DNA of 60,607 nt, from contig CAOJGQ010000004.1 of assembly GCA_948435375.1 (NCBI GenBank), positions 1 to 60,607 of the forward strand. The letters run 5' to 3'. The notes below the pieces were generated by a model. That model was not told the origin of the DNA. It ran no database searches and worked only from the letters and a program-made list of their open reading frames with translations. Every line of letters begins with the position of its first letter. Positions within the stretch are counted from its first letter, which is position 1. This document shows positions 17,257 to 25,473 of this stretch, piece by piece. Position numbers and translations under genes: made by a program. This stretch comes from an uncultured Candidatus Saccharibacteria bacterium (GTDB taxonomy: Bacteria; Patescibacteriota; Saccharimonadia; Saccharimonadales; Saccharimonadaceae).

Positions 17257-17747
17257 TCAAAGTACCAAACCTAGCCCAGCCAAAACTGGCTGCGCCCGTT
17301 CCAATGTCTCTCCAGACTCCTCCATTCTACAACAGACTATTTCGGAAGGCAAGCATAGACATAATTTATTTGCAATAAACCGTGCAAAGTACCCATAAGG
17401 CTTCTTAACATTTTTCGCTAATCTTTCATGCAGGCCATAATGGAATGGCTGGAATGACTCATCATTCTCAATAGCAACATCGCCGTAATCCACGGGACGA
17501 CCATATTTCTGGTCAACTTCACTAATAGTCATTTCTAGGCAATCTTTGAGAAAATCACAGAACAGGCACTTAAGCTTAGCCTTTTGCTGATTATTTAGAT
17601 TTCTGTCATTATGTCCGGTTGAATCGATGCTAGAAAACAAAAAATCATTTTCAACTCGCTCATCAACTATTATCCTAAACTTGCGATTCTCATCCGCGAG
17701 GAGAAGTGCTAGTTTTTTATTCCCCGGAGTTTAGTCAATCCTGCCAT
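17257..17747 (-). pseudogene. Frameshifted partner (candidate toxin) of a Panacea antitoxin
   Basis: ATG 17747 opens MAGLTKLRGIKN and stops. Shifting one base at a GGGG run restores a long frame (NKKLALLLADENRKFRIIVD and onward) to the stop at 17257, giving about 163 residues. The ATG overlaps the stop of the DUF4065 gene (TAATG), which is typical translational coupling in toxin-antitoxin operons. The protein has several Cys in its second half (KLKCLFCDFLKDCLE; IANKLCLCLPSEIVCCRM). I do not recognise the family. In Panacea systems the second gene is usually the toxin, and these toxins are very diverse, so a toxin role is inferred from position only. Confidence 0.5.
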
Positions 17748-18198
17748 TATGCTCCAGTCCAGATAGATTGGTAAAACATGCGCATGCCCTTGCTTTTTAT
17801 TGGAGTTTTGCATGGCTCAAATTCCGTGCATTTGCCACGTGCTTTTTGCCAAGGTCTCTCTGTATGTGAAAGCACTTCTAGTTCGTTCCCACTTTTCCCC
17901 CGTATGTTACCTAGACTGATTCAAGCAACTCTTCGACATCATCGCCAAAAACAGGCTTTCTATTGCTTTTTGCAATCAGATTCCATCCGTACTTCTTATA
18001 CTTATGATAAAGAGTTGGAGAAACTGGACCATGAATCCAAGCCTGGAACTCATCGTCGTTAAAAATTCGTCGATTCAACAAGGCATAGCCCCATGCTACC
18101 GCATAGTAACAGAGCTTCTGTAATTTCTTAGGTGTCATAGACTCCTTACTAAGAAATCAGTCGGCTAGCTGTGTGATATCAGGACAACGCTCCCTCAT
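17747..18198 (-). pseudogene. Decayed Panacea-domain (DUF4065/SocA-like) antitoxin
   Basis: The frame from ATG 18198 reads MRERCPDITQLAD, TGA, FLSKESMTPKKLQKLCYYAV and on through DEFQAWIHGPVSPTLYHKYK to ELLESV. A TAG then follows, and after a one-base shift SGNELEVLSHTERPWQKARG runs to the stop at 17747. MTPKKLQKLxYYA, AWxHGPV-x-P-x-LY and SGxELExLSHxExPW are the hallmarks of the Panacea/DUF4065 antitoxin domain. Both stops fall where the family usually has Trp (A-K-W-F and S-V-W), so each is explained by TGG changing to TGA or TAG. With two nonsense codons and one frameshift the gene is dead as read, unless there are assembly errors. A shorter start at 18138 has AAGGAG. Confidence 0.75.
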
Positions 18199-18437
18199 TA
18201 TGATTTTTCTCCAATTACATTTATGCTATTTTATCATAAAAACACCAACATGCAAAGAGCATTATGACACCGCATTCCTTAACTCAATCATAGCAAAAGC
18301 AGTTTAGAATGTCGCTATTGACTTTTATTTAGTTTAAACACAACCATCGCAAGCTGTATTCTGATTTTGCAATAGTTAAATACATAAAATCACACATCTT
18401 CAACTCAGAGAGTTTATTTCATGTTATAATATCCCCT

Positions 18438-20186
18438 ATGAGATACTTATCGACAGACCTAGAACAAAAAATTGGTGAAAAAGTACAAGTTTCCGGCTGG
18501 GTGAATTCTCGCCGCGACCATGGTGGATTGATTTTTATTGATTTGCGCGATCATAAAGGCATTATTCAGCTCGTCATCACTCCCGACGTGAAAGATGCTT
18601 TCGCCGTCGCCGAAACCTTGCGTGATGAATTCGTCATCTCGGCTCAGGGCGTCGTCCGCGAGCGCGCCGCTGAGCTCAAAAATCCCAATATCGCAACCGG
18701 GAACCTTGAAATCGTCGTCAGCGAGCTGGATTTAATTAATAAATCCGAACCTCTCCCCGTCAACACTCATGACGAAGGTGATCCGTCGAGCGAGGAGATG
18801 CGCCTGAAATATCGCTATCTCGACCTTCGCCGCCCGAGTATGCAAAATATCTTGAAAAAGCGTGCCGAGTATTATCGTATCATACGCCAATACATGGACG
18901 AACACGATTTCATCGAAATTACGACTCCGATTCTCGCGAATTCCTCGCCCGAAGGCGCTCGCGACTTTCTCGTTCCTTCCCGCCTCCATCCTGGAAAATT
19001 CTACGCCCTGCCTCAGGCCCCACAACAGTTTAAACAGCTTCTCATGGTTGGCGGAGTACCGCGCTATTACCAAATCGCTCCGTGTTTCCGTGACGAAGAC
19101 CCGCGTGCTGACCGCTTATATGGCGACTTTTATCAACTTGATATGGAAATGGCTTTCGTCGACAACGGCGAAGTTGTGCGCCAAACCATAGAGCCACTAA
19201 TCAAAAAATTAGTCAAAGATTTTGCTGGCAAGACTTTACTCACCGAGGAAGTACCGCGCCTTACTTATCGCGACGCTATGGAAAAATACGGCACCGACAA
19301 ACCAGACCTACGCTACGGCCTCGAGCTCATCGAACTCACCGCAGCCCTTAAAAACTGCGAGTTTAAAGTCTTCCAAACTCCTTGCGTGAAAGCGATTTGT
19401 GTACCAGGCGGCAGCAAATTCACGCGCAAACAAATCGACGAGTTTACCGAACTCGCGCGCAAGAATGGCGCTGGCGGTTTAGCATATATATTATATGAGA
19501 ACGGCGGCGTACGCAGCTCAATCGCAAAATTCCTCAAAGACGAGGAGCTTGCGAAGATCCAAGAATTAACTGGCGCAAAAGACGGTGATGCAGTCTTCTT
19601 CGGCGCCGATTTGCGACAAAAGGTCAATAAAGTCCTCGGCGTCATGCGCATTGCTTTTGCGGATGCGCTTGGTCTGAAAAATCCTGAAGAAGTTGCCATG
19701 TGTTGGATTATCGACTTTCCGCTCTACGAACAAGACGAAGCGACAGGGAAGATTGACTTTTGCCACAACCCCTTTTCGATGCCAAATGGCGGCCTGAAAG
19801 CACTTCGCGAAACTGAAAATAAGCTCGATATTATTGCCGACCAATACGACATGGCTATCAACGGGCTTGAACTTTGTTCTGGCGCCGTTCGCAACTACGA
19901 TCCTGAAATAACCTACGAAGCCTTCGGTATACTCGGCTATAGCCGTGAGGAAGTCGAAAAACGCTTCAGTGGCATGCTGAACGCCTTTAAGTTTGGCGCT
20001 CCGCCTCATGCTGGCTGCGCTTTTGGTCTTGATCGGATGTTGATGGAGCTTCTAAACACTGATAGTATTCGCGATGTTGTCGCTTTCCCGAAAAACGGTT
20101 CTGGCGTCGATATGATGATGGAATCACCGTCTATAGTCGATGATGCTCAGCTCGAAGAGCTCCATATCGAAACCACCGAAGAATAG
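18438..20186 (+). CDS. aspS: Aspartyl-tRNA synthetase
   Basis: This class II synthetase charges tRNA-Asp with aspartate. The 582-aa protein has the N-terminal OB-fold anticodon-binding domain (VQVSGWVNSRRDHGGLIFID), class II motif 2 (CFRDEDPRADRLYGDFYQLD), the bacterial GAD insertion domain in the middle (about 280-420), and motif 3 (PPHAGCAFGLDRMLMEL). The length matches bacterial AspRS. TATAAT (18425-18430) ends seven bases before ATG 18438 with no Shine-Dalgarno site, so the transcript is probably leaderless. It stands alone, divergent from the Panacea operon. Whether it also charges tRNA-Asn cannot be told here. Confidence 0.97.
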   Translation: MRYLSTDLEQKIGEKVQVSGWVNSRRDHGGLIFIDLRDHKGIIQLVITPDVKDAFAVAETLRDEFVISAQGVVRERAAELKNPNIATGNLEIVVSELDLINKSEPLPVNTHDEGDPSSEEMRLKYRYLDLRRPSMQNILKKRAEYYRIIRQYMDEHDFIEITTPILANSSPEGARDFLVPSRLHPGKFYALPQAPQQFKQLLMVGGVPRYYQIAPCFRDEDPRADRLYGDFYQLDMEMAFVDNGEVVRQTIEPLIKKLVKDFAGKTLLTEEVPRLTYRDAMEKYGTDKPDLRYGLELIELTAALKNCEFKVFQTPCVKAICVPGGSKFTRKQIDEFTELARKNGAGGLAYILYENGGVRSSIAKFLKDEELAKIQELTGAKDGDAVFFGADLRQKVNKVLGVMRIAFADALGLKNPEEVAMCWIIDFPLYEQDEATGKIDFCHNPFSMPNGGLKALRETENKLDIIADQYDMAINGLELCSGAVRNYDPEITYEAFGILGYSREEVEKRFSGMLNAFKFGAPPHAGCAFGLDRMLMELLNTDSIRDVVAFPKNGSGVDMMMESPSIVDDAQLEELHIETTEE

Positions 20187-20240
20187 CCCAATTCGCCTCG
20201 CCATTAGCTAATAGCGGTCAAGTTGTGCTATAATTATCCT

Positions 20241-21290
20241 ATGGTTTGTATTGCAGCGTTCATTATTTTGTGTCTTGTCGGCGTCTTCGTGGCCTTTTTG
20301 AGTATCTTCCGCCGCGATATCGGCCGCAAATACTGGGCCGTTTTCAAAAAAGCTTGGGGTTGCGTTTGGAAAAAAGTCCGTCTCCAGAAGTGCGAGACCA
20401 ATTTCAAAGATGATGTAAAAAATAGCCTGCTGAGCAAAGTTGTTCTGAAACATCCGAAATGGGTGAAGCCTCTCGGCACAGCGATCGAAGTTGGCGCAGT
20501 TTTGATTGTTTTCATCACTATCTGGTCGCTTGTCGAGTCGGTAAAGGCGCTGCTCGCAATTTGGGTTTTTGGTACTTGTAATGTTTCTCAGCCCGAAAGT
20601 TGCGCGCTCGGCGCTGAAGTCTGCGGTATTGACGCTGAAGAACCCAGCAATCCGCTCGAATGGACCGGACGCTGGTTCAGCGAATGGGGCGAAATTTTCG
20701 TTGCCATTCCGGATCGCCTGCACAGCTGGCAAGCCGAAGAATATTTTGTCGAGCCCACAGTTTTTGCTAGCGAATACCATGAAGGTGCGCCTTTCGCCCT
20801 CGATATTGTCGACCCAGGCTGCACGGTTTGCCTCCAGAGCTATCGCGCGCAGAAAGCTAGTGGCTTTTTCGATCAATATAATACCGCAATTATGTTTTAC
20901 CCGATCGAGTTGCCAGACGGCGGTGACAAATTTGCTAACTCTAGCTTGATCGCTCAGTATTTCTATGCCGCCGCTCTAGTTGACGAAGCTTATGCTGCAA
21001 AACTCATCGACCGCCTTTTTACCGAGACTAATGATAAAGGTATCAATTACCAAGTCGTTTTCAGCGGTATTTCGCACGACGAAGCCGAAAAACTTCTCCA
21101 GTCCTGGCTCAAAGATTTCAAAGTGAAAGACGCCGACCTGAAAAAGATTATTAAACTTTCTTCTAGCGACGAAGTGCAGGGAATTTTGTCGCAGGTTAAA
21201 GATGTTGTTGAAAACCGCATCCATGTTAAAGGTATCCCGACTTTGATTTATGATGATAAAAAACATAATGGACTATACAAAGATGTCTAG
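20241..21290 (+). CDS. Membrane-anchored DsbA/thioredoxin-fold protein
   Basis: The 349-aa protein starts at ATG 20241, six bases after TATAAT (20229-20234), so it is probably leaderless. It has an N-terminal hydrophobic helix (CIAAFIILCLVGVFVAF), a basic cytoplasmic loop, a second helix near residues 85-110, then an outer thioredoxin-like domain. That domain has a CxxC active site (VDPGCTVCLQSYR) and a cis-proline segment near the C-terminus (VKGIPTLIYDD). A further Cys-rich linker (CNVSQPESCALGAEVCG) lies between helix and domain. It should make, break or shuffle disulfides in secreted proteins, which fits the Cys-containing surface proteins in this window. It overlaps the next gene and heads a three-gene envelope operon. 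Confidence 0.8.
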   Translation: MVCIAAFIILCLVGVFVAFLSIFRRDIGRKYWAVFKKAWGCVWKKVRLQKCETNFKDDVKNSLLSKVVLKHPKWVKPLGTAIEVGAVLIVFITIWSLVESVKALLAIWVFGTCNVSQPESCALGAEVCGIDAEEPSNPLEWTGRWFSEWGEIFVAIPDRLHSWQAEEYFVEPTVFASEYHEGAPFALDIVDPGCTVCLQSYRAQKASGFFDQYNTAIMFYPIELPDGGDKFANSSLIAQYFYAAALVDEAYAAKLIDRLFTETNDKGINYQVVFSGISHDEAEKLLQSWLKDFKVKDADLKKIIKLSSSDEVQGILSQVKDVVENRIHVKGIPTLIYDDKKHNGLYKDV

Positions 21291-21813
21291 AAAGACCATT
21301 AGATTATCTACAAACCTTCTGTTAATATTAGTTAGTGCTAGTATTTTGCTCACTTCATCGCTTTCGGCGCCAGTTTCCGCTTTGAGCGAAAAGCAGGAAA
21401 GCGCCATTTCGCAAAACTGTCCCACTATCAAACAGTCCCTCACCCAACTCCAAAAAATCGATTCCAAAACTCGTACTTATCTCGGTACTACCTATGAAAC
21501 TCTCGTCAATAAGTTTATTACGCCGCTTAACTTGCGTTTAGTGAAAAACAATCGTCCAACTTTATCATCCATCCAGTCAAAATTCACCGAAGAGCAAGCT
21601 CATTTTAAGGAAGAGTATACGAATTACATGCGCGAGCTGGAGGAATTAATTGCCCTAGATTGCCAGAATAGTCCAAAAGATTTTTATCAAAAACTTGAGA
21701 CCGTGCGTGAAAAGCGGGCTAAATTGCGTGAAGCTACGGCTAAGTTGACCGAATATTCTGATGAACAGTATTTCGCCGTCAAAAAGATGCAAGAGGAGCT
21801 GTGGGATGTCTAA
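21283..21813 (+). CDS. Secreted helical protein of unknown function
   Basis: The 176-aa protein begins within the last codons of the DsbA-like gene (ATG 21283). It has a signal peptide (MSRKTIRLSTNLLLILVSAS; cleavage likely after PVSA) and then a mostly helical, charged mature domain with two Cys (SQNCPTIKQ and ALDCQNS) and coiled-coil heptads. The two Cys may form a disulfide made by the upstream thioredoxin-fold protein. Translational coupling explains the absence of a clear Shine-Dalgarno site. I recognise no family. Confidence 0.7.
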   Translation: MSRKTIRLSTNLLLILVSASILLTSSLSAPVSALSEKQESAISQNCPTIKQSLTQLQKIDSKTRTYLGTTYETLVNKFITPLNLRLVKNNRPTLSSIQSKFTEEQAHFKEEYTNYMRELEELIALDCQNSPKDFYQKLETVREKRAKLREATAKLTEYSDEQYFAVKKMQEELWDV

Positions 21814-21840
21814 GTATTCTGAACTCGAGGAGAAAAAGAT

Positions 21841-22206
21841 ATGAATAATTCCGGAACAGGTGGACGCAACTTGGCGTTGCTTGGGGCGGGAGCGATCCTT
21901 ATTACCGCCCTCACAACCGGTCTAAGCTTGTTTGTTTATTGGCGTTCGGGCGATATCTATCTTGATCGCTCCCGCCCCGGCTATCTCCCCGACGAGGATG
22001 AAGCTACAGCAGAAACTGATACTACTGATTTCCAATATTCTGACACCGGTCCAATTGACAAAGCTGAACTTGAACGTTATCTCGAGGAATACAAAAAACT
22101 CAACAACCGCCTGAAAGATTTTTCCGATCCATATTCCGCTGCGCCGCTCTCTGATGAATCGCTTGGCATCACGGAAAACAACGACGAAAAAGCCGACCAA
22201 GAATAA
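21841..22206 (+). CDS. Small single-span membrane protein
   Basis: The 121-aa protein has one transmembrane helix near residues 12-34 (LALLGAGAILITALTTGLSL) and an acidic, helical outer tail. It follows the secreted helical protein by 27 bases with a GAGGAG Shine-Dalgarno site and is the third gene of the DsbA-like operon. No family is recognised. It is convergent with murC, ten bases away. Confidence 0.7.
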   Translation: MNNSGTGGRNLALLGAGAILITALTTGLSLFVYWRSGDIYLDRSRPGYLPDEDEATAETDTTDFQYSDTGPIDKAELERYLEEYKKLNNRLKDFSDPYSAAPLSDESLGITENNDEKADQE

Positions 22207-22216
22207 GTCAATAAAT

Positions 22217-23527
22217 CTACCCTTCTATATCGTCCGCGTCACGCGGTGCGTGCGCATATTGCGCTGCCGATTCTTGATTTCCCGCATAAACCACTTTGCG
22301 CATCCAAACATCCGCCGGACCAGCCGACATCAAAAGTACTAAAAACCCTTTCTTATGCCAATTAATCAATTCTTTCGCAAGTTTATCGTTCAATTTTGCC
22401 ACCTCCGCAACTTTTTTATTTTCCAGCTTTTCGACAAAATCTTTCGGCTCCAAAACTTTTACTCCAGGTTTCTCCCGTGTTAGATAAGTTGGCACCCAAT
22501 ACAACTTCTCCACACCCAAAAACGCTTGCTTATAACCACCAAAAACCTCAACTTGGCGCGTATTCTGGTGTGGCTCATAAACTGCCACCACACCCTTCAT
22601 ACCACGTTGATGCGCTTCTTCGCGCGCGATTTCAACTGTTGCCGCAACTTCTTCCGGATGGTGCGCATAATCCGAATAATATCCTTCGGAAATTTGCTCA
22701 AACCGTCGCCCCACGCCCGGAAACGCGTTCAAAGCATTAACGATTTTCTTTCGCCGACCATTGTGCGCTCTCGCCAGTCCGCGCGGTTTTGGTAAAATCC
22801 TTTCCAGCACGTCCAGCGCCAAAGTTGCATCATACCGTCTCGCTTCGCCCGCCAGGGTAATGTCCGCCGCAATTTCATTCGCATGCAAAACTTGTTCACT
22901 TTGCTCCTCAAATTGCCGAAAAGCCGCCTGATAATCTTCCAGAGTTGGATAAATATCCGGATGGTCATACGACACTACCGGAATCACCGCCAGCCACGGA
23001 TGGTAAGCCAAAAAGTTACGATCATATTCATCCGCTTCATAAACAAAATATTTCGAACGCGAATCATAATGCCCGGCTTCCGCAAAGGGCAAAGTCGTCC
23101 CGATAATATAAGACAAAGGCAGCCCAAGTTGTTTCGCCACCCAAACAATCATCGCCGTTGTCGTAGTTTTGCCATGCGTTCCTGCCACCGCAATCATTTT
23201 TAGCTTCAATTTCTTCACTAAGTAGCTAATAAATTCATCACGTTTCGAAATTTTCAACTTCAGTTTCTTCGCCATTAAAAGTTCCGGGTGATCCGCCGGC
23301 AGGGCCGAAGTATAAACAAACCAATCCACCCCATCTTGCTTCGCGCGCGTTTTCAAAAACTCACCATCTTGATTACCAAGACAAATCTGTATCCCGTTTT
23401 TTACTAATTCATTCGTCACCGGACCAGCCGCCAAATCTGACCCAAACACCGTCATGCCTGCATTCTGCGCCATCAGCGCCAACGGACCCATCCCGGTCCC
23501 CGAAATTCCCGAAATATAAATCTTCAT
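22217..23527 (-). CDS. murC: UDP-N-acetylmuramate--L-alanine ligase
   Basis: MurC adds L-alanine to UDP-MurNAc with ATP in the cytoplasm. The 436-aa protein has the N-terminal nucleotide-binding signature (MKIYISGISGTGMGPLALMA), the Mur-ligase P-loop (IAVAGTHGKTTTTAMI), the YEADEYDRNFL and SYDHPDIYPT motifs, and the C-terminal domain with YSDYAHHPEEVAAT. The start at 23527 is chosen because TATAAT (23534-23539) lies six bases upstream and the protein then begins exactly at the family's beta-strand; a longer frame to 23605 would run through the promoter. The gene is convergent with the DsbA-like operon and divergent from the 23586 gene. Some family members act as Mpl-type recycling ligases, but MurC fits best beside murA and murB. 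Confidence 0.93.
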   Translation of the reverse strand: MKIYISGISGTGMGPLALMAQNAGMTVFGSDLAAGPVTNELVKNGIQICLGNQDGEFLKTRAKQDGVDWFVYTSALPADHPELLMAKKLKLKISKRDEFISYLVKKLKLKMIAVAGTHGKTTTTAMIVWVAKQLGLPLSYIIGTTLPFAEAGHYDSRSKYFVYEADEYDRNFLAYHPWLAVIPVVSYDHPDIYPTLEDYQAAFRQFEEQSEQVLHANEIAADITLAGEARRYDATLALDVLERILPKPRGLARAHNGRRKKIVNALNAFPGVGRRFEQISEGYYSDYAHHPEEVAATVEIAREEAHQRGMKGVVAVYEPHQNTRQVEVFGGYKQAFLGVEKLYWVPTYLTREKPGVKVLEPKDFVEKLENKKVAEVAKLNDKLAKELINWHKKGFLVLLMSAGPADVWMRKVVYAGNQESAAQYAHAPRDADDIEG

Positions 23528-23585
23528 AATTCGATTATAGCACAAGTTTTCTGGCTCCTCCGGCTGTGTTATAATGAGCATAAGC

Positions 23586-24284
23586 ATGGGTGGTAAAAAA
23601 TCCAATCATATCCGACGATTTTTAGGGCGTCTGCGTGGTTTTCGGACTTGGCAGATGGCTATTATTCTCATCCCGGCAATTTTTGTCACGGCTACGCTTT
23701 TGCGGTTTGATCATTTGAAGATGATTAAGCTACGCGATGCAGTTTTTGCCGCCGATGCTGCTGAAGATGACGCTGCCATCGCCTCCAGCCTTCAGGCGCT
23801 CCAAGAGTTCACTGTCTCGCATATCGTGGTCAACATTGCTGAGCAAAACGGTCAGCAAGTGATTATTTTTGGCACTGGACCGTTTTATCTCGAGCATCAA
23901 TATCTACGCGCTGCCAACGCTGCCATTGAAGCCGCCGAAAACCAAGTTGCGGTCGACACTAACCCGAACGGCAATATTTATGCCGCCGTCAGCGCGATTT
24001 GCCGCCCGCTTGCCATCGCAAATGGCTGGACTTGGAACAATCCTGGCTATCTCAACTGCTGGACCGAAGAGCTTGCGAAATATCCCGAATCCGACAACCT
24101 TAGCGTCAACCTCGTCGCTGACGTACCTTCCACCGAACTCTACCGTCACGATTTCGCCTCGCCTGTCTGGGCCCCAACTTTATCCGGTTTTGCCATCCTC
24201 ATTTGCCTCCTGCTTCTCCTAGCTATTTTAATTCGTGGGATTATTTGGTGTGTGCTTCACGTCTCGCTACTTTTCCTAAAATAA
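23586..24284 (+). CDS. Two-span membrane protein of unknown function
   Basis: The 232-aa protein has a basic N-terminus, a transmembrane helix near residues 24-42 (WQMAIILIPAIFVTATLL), an outer domain with two Cys (AICRPLAIANG and YLNCWTEEL) and a second helix near the C-terminus (LSGFAILICLLLLLAILIRG). TATAAT (23570-23575) ends ten bases before ATG 23586, so this start is preferred over 23574, which overlaps the promoter. It is divergent from murC. I recognise no family; a disulfide in the outer domain is likely. Confidence 0.7.
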   Translation: MGGKKSNHIRRFLGRLRGFRTWQMAIILIPAIFVTATLLRFDHLKMIKLRDAVFAADAAEDDAAIASSLQALQEFTVSHIVVNIAEQNGQQVIIFGTGPFYLEHQYLRAANAAIEAAENQVAVDTNPNGNIYAAVSAICRPLAIANGWTWNNPGYLNCWTEELAKYPESDNLSVNLVADVPSTELYRHDFASPVWAPTLSGFAILICLLLLLAILIRGIIWCVLHVSLLFLK

Positions 24285-24318
24285 TCGAAAAGGTGTTGGA
24301 CTATGCGCAATATCAATA

Positions 24319-24338
24319 CGAAAAAACTCGTTTTTTCG
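24319..24338. terminator. Possible A/T-rich hairpin terminator
   Basis: CGAAAAAA and TTTTTTCG form an 8-bp inverted repeat around a four-base loop, 35 bases after the two-span protein gene. It is weak in GC, so the role is uncertain. Confidence 0.3.
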
Positions 24339-24354
24339 GTGGGATAAGCAATAG

Positions 24355-24411
24355 CAATACTTGTTTTCAGAGAAAACAAGTATTGACACCTCTCCTTTCT
24401 CGGCTTAAGAT
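24355..24411 (+). promoter_or_regulatory. Promoter with 13-bp perfect inverted repeat over the -35 box
   Basis: CAATACTTGTTTT (24355-24367) and AAAACAAGTATTG (24373-24385) are perfect inverted arms around CAGAG. The right arm overlaps TTGACA (24383-24388), which is followed after 17 bases by TAAGAT (24406-24411). This is where a repressor would bind to control the 69-aa gene. It lacks a T tail, so a terminator role is less likely. Confidence 0.6.
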
Positions 24412-24441
24412 AGAAATATTAATAACTTAAGGAGGGACCTA

Positions 24442-24651
24442 ATGGCCTACGAACACACCAACAGCAAAGGCGTTACCTATTATCTGCACAAATCTGAAGT
24501 CACTTTGCGCGGCGGTAAACCACAAACGATTTACTTTTTCACCAAGACCAAAGAAGGCGGTAAGGGTACACCTTGCGACCTGCCAGAAGACCGTGTTGTG
24601 AACGAAAACCCCCGCAATGGCTTCTTGACCTTGAAGAAAAAGGCCGCCTAA
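24442..24651 (+). CDS. Small basic protein of unknown function (69 aa)
   Basis: The 69-aa protein (MAYEHTNSKGVTYYLHKSEV, and ending LTLKKKAA) is compact and basic, with Gly- and Lys-rich turns and one Cys. It has a strong Shine-Dalgarno site (TAAGGAGG), its own promoter and a terminator, so it is a true small gene, and probably abundant. I recall no named domain. Its size and charge would suit a nucleic-acid-binding or ribosome-associated protein, but that is a guess. Confidence 0.75.
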   Translation: MAYEHTNSKGVTYYLHKSEVTLRGGKPQTIYFFTKTKEGGKGTPCDLPEDRVVNENPRNGFLTLKKKAA

Positions 24652-24678
24652 GACGCACGTTGGTAATTATTTAGGTAC

Positions 24679-24710
24679 AAAATCCCCTTTCCTTGAGAAC
24701 AGGGGATTTT
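24679..24710 (+). terminator. Intrinsic terminator of the 69-aa gene
   Basis: Perfect 10-bp stem AAAATCCCCT/AGGGGATTTT around a 12-base loop. Confidence 0.75.
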
Positions 24711-24749
24711 ATGATGGCATTTTTGAATGTTTTGTGTTATAATCACGGT

Positions 24750-25112
24750 ATGAATAAGGAAAAACAATCTAACGCACTCACCAAAGAAGGTTTGCGCAAA
24801 AGAGCAACCAAAGAATTTATCATCGGCCTCGTCGTAGCGGTCGCTGCCGGAGCTATCTCGTATGCGTCTTATGACGCTGCCGCTTCGTCGGCCACTGGCG
24901 GCACCTACACCGTTTATACCGGCGCTATCGCACTGGGCGTGGTGTATGCCATCAAAGGCGGTTTCACGCTGCTTTTCCCGAGCACCGTCCTCAAATGGTC
25001 AAAAAAGTCCCAGTCTAGCCAAGCCAAAACCGAGGCGAAAGCCGAAGCAGTGGTAGAAGACGACAACGCCACCTCGAAAAAGTCTAGCGAAAAAGACAAA
25101 ATCGAATTCTAA
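24750..25112 (+). CDS. Small two-span membrane protein
   Basis: The 120-aa protein has two hydrophobic segments near residues 22-40 (FIIGLVVAVAAGAISYA) and 55-75 (YTGAIALGVVYAIKGGFTLL), and a charged Ala/Lys/Glu/Ser-rich C-terminal tail. TATAAT (24738-24743) is six bases before ATG 24750, so the mRNA is probably leaderless; the longer frame from 24693 crosses the upstream terminator and is rejected. No family is recognised. Confidence 0.7.
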   Translation: MNKEKQSNALTKEGLRKRATKEFIIGLVVAVAAGAISYASYDAAASSATGGTYTVYTGAIALGVVYAIKGGFTLLFPSTVLKWSKKSQSSQAKTEAKAEAVVEDDNATSKKSSEKDKIEF

Positions 25113-25134
25113 AACTAATTAATTATCACACAAA

Positions 25135-25168
25135 ACATCTCCGTCGCAACCGCTCGGGGATGTTTTTC
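25135..25168 (+). terminator. Intrinsic terminator
   Basis: ACATCTCCG pairs with CGGGGATGT (one G-U pair), followed by TTTTT. Confidence 0.8.
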
Positions 25169-25198
25169 TTTTCTGGCCATGTTATAATACAAGGGAAT

Positions 25199-25274
25199 GA
25201 GGGCGTAGCTCAGGGGTTAGAGCAGGCGGCTCATAACCGCTTGGTCGTTGGTTCGAACCCAACCGCCCTCACCA
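25199..25274 (+). tRNA. tRNA-Met (anticodon CAT)
   Basis: A full cloverleaf is visible: acceptor GAGGGCG/CGCCCTC, D-arm, anticodon stem GGCGG/CCGCT with loop CTCATAA (anticodon CAT), T-arm GTTGG-TTCGAAC-CCAAC, and an encoded 3' ACCA. It lacks the three G-C pairs of initiator tRNAs, so it is elongator Met, or Ile2 whose C34 becomes lysidine by TilS (encoded at 47821-48765). TATAAT at 25183-25188 is the likely promoter. Confidence 0.93.
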
Positions 25275-25442
25275 GAATATTTCCTAAAGTGCGTAAGGGC
25301 TTTAGGAAATATTCAGAACATATGTTGGGTAATGTTCGCATTTTGGTTCGTTATCGACCCGATTCCGCAGGAATCAAGGCGTCGATTGATCACCCAACCG
25401 CCCTCACCAGAATATTCCTAAAATACGTTCGTATTTTAGGAA
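25257..25442. repeat. Duplicated tRNA 3' tail with paired hairpins
   Basis: A 25-bp direct repeat (ACCCAACCGCCCTCACCAGA plus ATATT) occurs at 25257-25281, as the 3' end of tRNA-Met, and at 25392-25416. Each copy runs into a hairpin: 14-bp arms at 25276-25289 and 25300-25313, and 13-bp arms at 25415-25427 and 25430-25442. A duplicated tRNA tail is the classic footprint of an attachment site. The 110 bases between the copies encode no protein or second tRNA. Confidence 0.7.
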
Positions 25443-25473
25443 GTCTCACCAATTTTAGTACAAAGGAGAAAGC

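Noticed and set aside
509-18198. Possible reassignment of TAG or TGA as a sense codon, because three broken frames can be read through
   Set aside because: Many intact genes end in TAG (recA, aspS, lepA) or TGA (the 4706 acetyltransferase, the 25474 gene). The Panacea genes also have frameshifts, so decay is the simpler explanation.
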